From: Conexibacter sp. DBS9H8
GTDB lineage: Bacteria; Actinomycetota; Thermoleophilia; Solirubrobacterales; Solirubrobacteraceae
Assembly: GCF_023330685.1 (NCBI RefSeq)
Contig: NZ_CP097128.1
Coordinates: 3,534,001 to 3,598,000 of the forward strand
Direction of reading: 5' to 3'
Length of the DNA stretch: 64,000 nucleotides
The notes beneath the pieces are model-generated. The model saw only the letters and a list, made by a program, of their open reading frames with translations, did no database searches and had not been told where the DNA came from. Of the stretch, positions 59,237 through 64,000 are shown piece after piece (position 1 is the first letter of the stretch; each line of letters opens with the position of its first letter). A program made the position numbers and the translations under genes.

Positions 59237-60418
59237 ATGCTCGACTGGCTCTTTGACCAGGCCGGACGGGCGCGGCGCCTCAGCGCCGCCCATCCGGTCA
59301 GCGTCGATCTGCTCGTCGGAGTGGCGCTGCTGGCGGCCAGCTTCATCGGCCTGGCCACCCAGGAACGGCTGACCGTGACGGCGATCGTCGCCGGGGTCGC
59401 GCTCTGTCTCCCCCTCGCCCTCCACCGCCGCCGGCCCGAGGTCGCCTTCGGGCTCGTGTTGCTCGTCGGGTTCCTCCAATGGCTGATCAGCGTGCCCCAG
59501 CTCGCCGACGCCGCCCTGCTGATCGGCCTTTACACGGTCGCCGCGCGGTCGCGCCCGGTGATCGTCGTCGCCGCGCTGAGCAGCCTCGAGGCCGGTGCGA
59601 TCGGCGCGACGCTGCGCTGGGTCGTCGTCGACCCGCTGAAGGTGTGGGTCGGCCTGTCGGCGCTCGCGGTCGCCGCCGCCGGTGCGGGGATCGTCATCCG
59701 CCAGCGGCGTGAGCTGCTCGAATCGCTGCGGGAGCGGGCGGACCGGCTCGAGTTCGAGCGCGACCAGCAGGGCCGGCTCGCCGCCGCCGCCGAGCGCGCC
59801 CGGATCGCCCGGGAGATGCATGACATCGTCTCCCACAACCTGACGGTGATGATCGCCCTCGCCGACGGTGCGCGATTCACCCTCGACAGCTCCCCGGAGG
59901 CGGCCCGGCCGGCGGTCGAGCGGATCTCGGCGACCGGGCGCCAGGCACTCGTCGAGATGCGGCGCCTGCTCGGGGTGCTCCGCGACGACCCGCAGGCGAG
60001 CTCACTCGAGCCCCAGCCCTCGCTGGCCCGGCTCGATGAGCTGATCTCCCGGGTCGAGGCGGCCGGCATCCCGGTCAGCTTCACCCTCACCGGTGATCCC
60101 GGCTCCCTCTCCCAGGGCCTGTCCCTGACGGTGTTTCGCGTCGCCCAGGAGGCGCTCACCAACGTGCTCAAGCACGCCGTCGCGCCGACGCGGGCAAGCC
60201 TCACCCTGACGGCCGGCCCGGGGGGACGGGTCGAGCTGACCGTCGCCGACGACGGTCGGGTCCTCGCCGGCGTCGCCGCGGGATCGCCCGCCCCCGAGCG
60301 CCCGACCGGGCGGGGACTGGCCGGGATGCGCGAGCGAGCGGCCGCCTACGGCGGCGAGCTGATCGCCGGCCCGGCCGCCGACGGCGGCTGGCGCGTGCAC
60401 CTGCTCATCACCGGCTGA
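59237..60418 (+). CDS. Sensor histidine kinase (NarL/DesK type, HisKA_3)
   Basis: About 393 residues. Four to five membrane segments (residues ~25-155) are followed by a coiled-coil-like region (RRELLESLRERADRLEFERD) and the HisKA_3 box RIAREMHDIVSHNLTVMI with the phosphoaccepting His. The ATPase domain has FRVAQEALTNVLKHA (N box), VADDGR and GRGLAGMRERAAAYGGEL. I chose the ATG at 59237, which has GGAGG 5 bases upstream; an ATG 126 bases earlier would add a Pro/Thr-rich stretch. No response regulator follows, although this type is normally paired. The gene sits behind an ABC exporter, as in antibiotic-sensing modules. Confidence 0.9.
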   Translation: MLDWLFDQAGRARRLSAAHPVSVDLLVGVALLAASFIGLATQERLTVTAIVAGVALCLPLALHRRRPEVAFGLVLLVGFLQWLISVPQLADAALLIGLYTVAARSRPVIVVAALSSLEAGAIGATLRWVVVDPLKVWVGLSALAVAAAGAGIVIRQRRELLESLRERADRLEFERDQQGRLAAAAERARIAREMHDIVSHNLTVMIALADGARFTLDSSPEAARPAVERISATGRQALVEMRRLLGVLRDDPQASSLEPQPSLARLDELISRVEAAGIPVSFTLTGDPGSLSQGLSLTVFRVAQEALTNVLKHAVAPTRASLTLTAGPGGRVELTVADDGRVLAGVAAGSPAPERPTGRGLAGMRERAAAYGGELIAGPAADGGWRVHLLITG

Positions 60419-60467
60419 CGCCAGGCTCCGAGGGGTCGACGACCGGCTGAGCCGGCCAACACTCCGT

Positions 60468-61784
60468 TTACGCGCCCGTGCCACCGCGGCCCGATCGGGC
60501 CGGAACGGCGAGGGTGCCCAGGAGCGCCTGGACATCATGGAGGGCGGCGTGCTCGGGCACCTCACCGACGACCATCAGCAGATAACCGTAGGAGCCGTGG
60601 GCGGGCAGAACGGTCACGGCCTCGGCCCGCACCTCGATCCGGTGGACCCCCGGAAGGGCCCCGAGGTGCTGCCGCCAGTCGTCACTCAGCCGCGAGGGCA
60701 CCCCGACCGGGGGCTGAAGCACGAAGGCATAGTGGACGGCCTCGCGGCCCAACGGCAGGGGGGAGACGCGCTCCCCCATCGCGGCCGCCGCGGCAGCGGC
60801 GTACAGGTCGACTCCACCGGCGGCAAGGATGAGCTCGGGGATGCCACCCCCGGCGACGCGGCCGTTGACCTCGATCACCCGGGGACCGTCCGGGGTCAGC
60901 TTGATCTCGACGTGCAGGCAGCCGACCGACACGCCGATCGCGGCAGCCGCGGCGACCGCGACGGCCTCGACGTCGGCAAGTTCGCCGACCGCGAGCTGGC
61001 TGGGCAGGAACGACCCGGTCTCCCGAAACGGCGCCGTCAACGGCATCCGCCCGCTGACGGCGACAACGTCCACCGCGCCGCCGGCGGCGACGAGCTCGAC
61101 CGACACGTAGTCCCCGTACCCGTCGATCGGCTCGGGCGGGTAGGGCCCGAGACACTCCTCGACGATCACCGGACGGCGGTCGCCCCCGGCCCAGCGACGG
61201 GTGAGCTCGTCCATGAGCGCCGCCGCATCCGCGACGGCGAGGGTGTCACGGCCGCCGGTGCCGACGACCGGTTTGACAACCGCCGGGAAGCCCAGCTCTG
61301 CAGCGGCGGCCCGGATCGCCGGCTCCGGCGTGTCCGCGACGATCCGGCGGAACGCCGGGGTCGGCAGCCCTGCTCGGGCGAGCGCCGTCCGCTGGGCGAC
61401 CTTGTCGGTGAGGGCGACGGCGACCGGCTCGGAGTGGCCGGCCACGCCGAGGGCAGCCGCGAGCGCCGCGGCGCTCCCGATCCCCGCGTCCGCGAAGGTT
61501 GTGATTCCGGCGACCCCGTGGACGCGGAGGTCTGCGGCGACCGCGGCCACCGGACGATCGGCAGCATCGACGCAGGCACCGAAGCGCTCGAGCGGGCGCC
61601 GCACCTCCGGCGCGAGTGCGTCGGTGAGAATCCAGACGATCTCCCAGCGCCCCTCGACCGCGCCGAGCAGGGTGAGGAGGGGAATCGACCCGGGGACGTA
61701 GACGACGCCGAGCCGACGGGACACCGGCAAGCCGGTTGGGTCCGGGTGCGCACCTCGCGCCGGCCCGACACCGGTCCCGCTCAT
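60468..61784 (-). CDS. ATP-grasp domain protein of unknown substrate
   Basis: About 438 residues. An N-terminal pre-ATP-grasp region (RLGVVYVPGSIPLLTLLG) is followed by VALTDKVAQRTALARAGLPTP, the ATP-binding LGFPAVVKPVVGTGGRDT, and the metal-binding CLHVEIKLTPDGPRVIEVNGRVAGGG. This layout is typical of carboxylate-amine ligases such as carnosine-synthase-like or BacD-like enzymes. The last ~90 residues may form a lid domain. The ATG overlaps the stop of the LLM oxidoreductase gene by 4 bases (ATGA), so the two are coupled. A small-molecule or dipeptide ligase is likely; the product is unknown. Confidence 0.86.
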   Translation of the reverse strand: MSGTGVGPARGAHPDPTGLPVSRRLGVVYVPGSIPLLTLLGAVEGRWEIVWILTDALAPEVRRPLERFGACVDAADRPVAAVAADLRVHGVAGITTFADAGIGSAAALAAALGVAGHSEPVAVALTDKVAQRTALARAGLPTPAFRRIVADTPEPAIRAAAAELGFPAVVKPVVGTGGRDTLAVADAAALMDELTRRWAGGDRRPVIVEECLGPYPPEPIDGYGDYVSVELVAAGGAVDVVAVSGRMPLTAPFRETGSFLPSQLAVGELADVEAVAVAAAAAIGVSVGCLHVEIKLTPDGPRVIEVNGRVAGGGIPELILAAGGVDLYAAAAAAAMGERVSPLPLGREAVHYAFVLQPPVGVPSRLSDDWRQHLGALPGVHRIEVRAEAVTVLPAHGSYGYLLMVVGEVPEHAALHDVQALLGTLAVPARSGRGGTGA

Positions 61785-62584
61785 CGGGCGGGCGGGCCGG
61801 CCACGATCGCCCGGCGCCCGTGCGTGAGCGGCCGGTACCAGTTGAGCAGCCGCAGCCACCACGTCCCGCCGACCTGTTCCCATGCGGCGGCGTCGTCGTA
61901 GCCGAGGGCGACGAGGTCGTAACCGTCGGTGCTTCCGCCGCGGAGGGAGGCGACCTCAGCGAGCAGCTGGGCCCCCTGGTCCGGGGAGAGGCCGACCGGG
62001 AAGACCCCGTCACAGGCGGCGGCACGGCGGACCGGGCGACCGCGGACCCGCTCGGTCGCCACCCACACCGGAACGTCCGCCTGCACGGGGGTCGGCAGGA
62101 AGGTGACGCCGTTCAGCCGGTAATGGGAACCGTCGTGGTGGACGGGATCGCCCGTCCAGGCCGCGCGCATGATCTCGAGCCCCTCATCGAGGAGGTCGCC
62201 GCGAACGCGCGGGTCGGACTCCTCACCGAAGTCAGAGAACTCCGGCCCGAGCGAGATCCCGAGCCCGACCCCGGCGACCATCCGCCCGGCACTGAGATGG
62301 TCGAGACTCGTCACCTCCCGGGCGACGTTCCAGGGCCGGCGGCGGGCGAGCGGGGTGACGAGCGCCCCGAGCCGGACCGATGTGGTCGCGGCGGCGATCG
62401 CGGCGAGCATGATCCACGGGTCGGCGGTCGGCAGCACTCCCTCCGGCCGGGCGATGTGGTCACAGACGAACACGCCGTCCCAGCCGGCCTGCTCGGCGAG
62501 CGCGGCCAGCTCGGCGGCGGCCGCCGCATCCGCGTACGGGCCGAAGTTCGGGAGGTAGACCCCGTACTTCACCGGCGCCGCCAC
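61781..62584 (-). CDS. LLM-class (F420-type) flavin oxidoreductase
   Basis: 267 residues: VKYGVYLPNFGPYADA, LAEQAGWDGVFVCDHIARPEG, VRLGALVTPLARRRPWNVARE and HLSAGRMVAGVGLGIS mark the luciferase-like family. Its start is a GTG (a GTG four codons later is an alternative), and the gene is preceded by an 18-bp tandem repeat. It overlaps the ATP-grasp gene by 4 bases. The pair may act on one substrate, for example reduction followed by ligation, which is an inference. Confidence 0.87.
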   Translation of the reverse strand: MAAPVKYGVYLPNFGPYADAAAAAELAALAEQAGWDGVFVCDHIARPEGVLPTADPWIMLAAIAAATTSVRLGALVTPLARRRPWNVAREVTSLDHLSAGRMVAGVGLGISLGPEFSDFGEESDPRVRGDLLDEGLEIMRAAWTGDPVHHDGSHYRLNGVTFLPTPVQADVPVWVATERVRGRPVRRAAACDGVFPVGLSPDQGAQLLAEVASLRGGSTDGYDLVALGYDDAAAWEQVGGTWWLRLLNWYRPLTHGRRAIVAGPPAR

Positions 62585-62637
62585 CCGGACCGCACCCGCC
62601 GCCCGGACCGCACCCGCCGCCCGGACCGCACCCTCAC
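62584..62637. repeat. 18-bp tandem repeat, three copies
   Basis: CCCGGACCGCACCCGCCG repeats at 62584, 62602 and 62620, the last with changed 3' bases. It fills the short gap between the acyl-CoA dehydrogenase and LLM genes and touches the LLM start codon, so it takes the place of a normal ribosome-binding region. Confidence 0.8.
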
Positions 62638-62653
62638 CACGTGTCCGCCCGGG

Positions 62654-63835
62654 TCATAGGCGCTTGCGGACGAGAAGCGTCTCCGCGCCGGCGTGGAGCA
62701 CCCGGTCGTTGGAGACCATCACGACACCCCCGTAGGCGTCACGGAGGTGACGGTCGAGGCTGAAGGGAGTGTCACGGCGATAGCCGGCGATCCCGCAGAT
62801 CTCCAGCGCGGCACTCGCGACCGCCACCGCCCCCTCAGAGGCGGCGACCTTGAGGTTGCGCAGCTCGGCAATCAGGTCGGGGCTCTCGAGCGTCCCCGCC
62901 GCCGCGGCCGCGGCGAAGCCCCGCCGGGTGCTGTCGTGGAGGGCCCGGACCTGGGCGAGGCGGACGCTCAGCTCGGACAGGCGCAGCGCCGACGGGGGCA
63001 CCTGACCGATGCGGCGCCGGGCCACCGCCCGCACGTAGGCGTGTGCCTTGGCGGCCGCGGCGTCGGCGATGCCGACCCACACCGAGCTGAGCAGCAGCAG
63101 GGTCGTCTGCATCCCGCCGGAGTTGGCCACCTCGGCGAAGGGGATCGGATAGATGTGGGGGGCCTGAAGCTCGGCGACGATCCGGTAGCCGCGACTACAG
63201 GTCCCGCGCAGACCGAGGGAGTCCCACTCGCTGAGCGGCTCGAGCCGGGGCCGGCGACAGATCACCTGCACCTGATCGGTCGGCTCGGCATCGGGGGCGC
63301 GCCGGGCGCAGGTGAAGATGAGGTCGGCCCGCTCCCCGAAGGAGATCGCCAACGCGTCCTTGCGCAGGCGCAGGCAGCCGTCGTCGTCGGGGGTGACCGT
63401 CGCGACGCTCGCGCTGAGATCGGCCCCACTGCCGACCTCCGAGTTGGCGTTCGCGCACAGCAGCTGGTCGGCGGCGATCTCCCGCTGCAGCGCACGCAGC
63501 TCGTCGCCGGCTCCGAGGCGGACGAGGTTGGCCACGTCGATGCTGTGCATCGCCAGCATCAGCGCGCTCGCCGCACAGTGGGAGGCGATCGTGCGGACGG
63601 CACCGGCGAGCTCGGGAACGCCGATGCCCATGCCGCCGAGCGATTCGGGGATCAGCGCCGACAGCAGCCGCTGCTCGCGGAAGACCGCGAGCGTCTCCTC
63701 CGGGAACCGTGCGGCCCGATCGACCTCATCAGCGGCGGCCGCGGCGACCGGGCCGACCACCGCGACTGCCGACCAGAAGCGGTCCGTGAGCTCAGGGAAC
63801 GCGGCGAGCGGGCCGGTGGGCAGCGTGGAGGACAC
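62654..63835 (-). CDS. Acyl-CoA dehydrogenase family protein
   Basis: 393 residues of the acyl-CoA dehydrogenase fold: PESLGGMGIGVPELAGAV, ANANSEVGSGADLSASVATV in place of the usual FAD-binding TEPxxGSD segment, EWDSLGLRGTCSRGYRI and a C-terminal EICGIAGYRRDTPFSLDRHLRDAY. The catalytic Glu common at the C-terminal EGT-type site is not obvious, so it may be a hydroxylase-like or otherwise diverged member. It would oxidise acyl-CoA with FAD. The start is a GTG with a TAGGCT element 9 bases upstream. The LLM and ATP-grasp genes follow on the same strand. Confidence 0.87.
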   Translation of the reverse strand: MSSTLPTGPLAAFPELTDRFWSAVAVVGPVAAAAADEVDRAARFPEETLAVFREQRLLSALIPESLGGMGIGVPELAGAVRTIASHCAASALMLAMHSIDVANLVRLGAGDELRALQREIAADQLLCANANSEVGSGADLSASVATVTPDDDGCLRLRKDALAISFGERADLIFTCARRAPDAEPTDQVQVICRRPRLEPLSEWDSLGLRGTCSRGYRIVAELQAPHIYPIPFAEVANSGGMQTTLLLLSSVWVGIADAAAAKAHAYVRAVARRRIGQVPPSALRLSELSVRLAQVRALHDSTRRGFAAAAAAGTLESPDLIAELRNLKVAASEGAVAVASAALEICGIAGYRRDTPFSLDRHLRDAYGGVVMVSNDRVLHAGAETLLVRKRL

Positions 63836-63844
63836 GGCGGCGTG

Positions 63845-63850
63845 AGCCTA
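63845..63850 (-). promoter_or_regulatory. -10 element TAGGCT of a probable leaderless promoter
   Basis: On the minus strand TAGGCT lies 9 bases before the GTG start of the acyl-CoA dehydrogenase gene, with no ribosome-binding site between them. Confidence 0.5.
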
Positions 63851-63915
63851 CCAGCGTCACCGTCGCCTCCCGCCGCTAGCCGGGCTCGGCCGCCGGGCCC
63901 ACCGCGCCCGCGCGG

Positions 63916-63921
63916 TAGCGT
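63916..63921 (+). promoter_or_regulatory. -10 element TAGCGT upstream of the last gene
   Basis: TAGCGT is 6 bases before the ATG at 63928. GGAGGG fills the spacer but directly abuts the ATG, too close for normal Shine-Dalgarno use. Confidence 0.45.
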
Positions 63922-63927
63922 GGAGGG

Positions 63928-64000
63928 ATGCGCGTACCAATCTCCCTCGACCTTCACGTTCCCAACTTCAACTATCCCGGCGTCAGCGACGACCGCATCT
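63928..64000 (+). CDS. LLM-class flavin oxidoreductase, N-terminus only (cut by window edge)
   Basis: Only 24 residues are visible, MRVPISLDLHVPNFNYPGVS followed by DDRI. The pattern of a first beta strand ending in Pro-Asn-Phe and an early Asp-Asp-Arg fits luciferase-like F420-dependent oxidoreductases, which are already present twice in the window. The call rests on a short stretch. A leaderless-type -10 element precedes it. It is divergent from the acyl-CoA dehydrogenase gene. Confidence 0.6.
   Translation, partial: MRVPISLDLHVPNFNYPGVSDDRI

Overview
The window is a high-GC, densely coded bacterial chromosome segment with about 48 protein genes. GC-ending codons, LLM-class F420-type oxidoreductases, a two-subunit methylmalonyl-CoA mutase, a ChlI/ChlD-type cobaltochelatase partner, an NmtR-like ArsR repressor and TANNNT -10 elements a few bases upstream of start codons all point to Actinomycetota, perhaps a deep branch such as Thermoleophilia. 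The phylum call is fairly firm and the class call is a guess. I saw no rRNA, tRNA, insertion sequence, prophage or CRISPR array.

Layout. 1-12.6 kb holds acyl-CoA metabolism: a MaoC hydratase (cut by the left edge), an APH-fold kinase-like protein, an alpha-methylacyl-CoA racemase, fused isobutyryl-CoA mutase IcmF with a leaderless BtuF-like protein and a 3-hydroxyacyl-CoA dehydrogenase, a PLD-family enzyme, a thiolase and a ChrA transporter. 12.6-24 kb holds exported enzymes (CocE-like hydrolase, unknown secreted protein, Tat-exported two-subunit molybdenum hydroxylase, GH31 glycosidase) and a riboswitch-controlled Ni/Co permease. 23.9-29.1 kb is the methylmalonyl-CoA mutase operon (small subunit, large subunit, MeaB), followed by an LLM oxidoreductase.

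30.1-49 kb is the centrepiece, a cobalamin locus. A cobalamin riboswitch heads a minus-strand operon of about 16 kb: cobD-cobQ-cobN-chlID-cobO-(ApgM-like)-cobB-cobU-cobC-cobL-cobM-cobK, then an NmtR-like repressor and a His-rich metal permease. Most junctions are 4-base ATGA or GTGA overlaps. Divergent from it lie cobS and a fused bluB-cobT. The early and middle corrin-ring enzymes (CobA, I, G, J, F, H) are not in the window. Cobalamin supply, cobalt transport and three B12-dependent functions (IcmF, MCM, MeaB) therefore sit within 43 kb.

49-64 kb is mixed: a ferritin-like protein, a CrtI-like oxidoreductase, an RDD membrane protein, an acyl-CoA synthetase, a UppP-like phosphatase, an NDP-sugar epimerase with an odd C-poor patch, an ABC-2 exporter with a decayed membrane-protein gene and an orphan histidine kinase, then an ATP-grasp/LLM/acyl-CoA dehydrogenase group and the start of another LLM gene.

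The strongest items for follow-up are the ApgM-like protein inside the cobalamin operon, the two-layer (riboswitch plus metalloregulator) control of cobalt handling, the riboswitch hairpin that buries the Ni/Co permease start, the leaderless BtuF-like protein beside icmF, a shared operator-like motif at both mutase loci, the recurrent leaderless-promoter signature, the 20-bp perfect palindrome near 54.4 kb, and the C-depleted patch in the epimerase gene.
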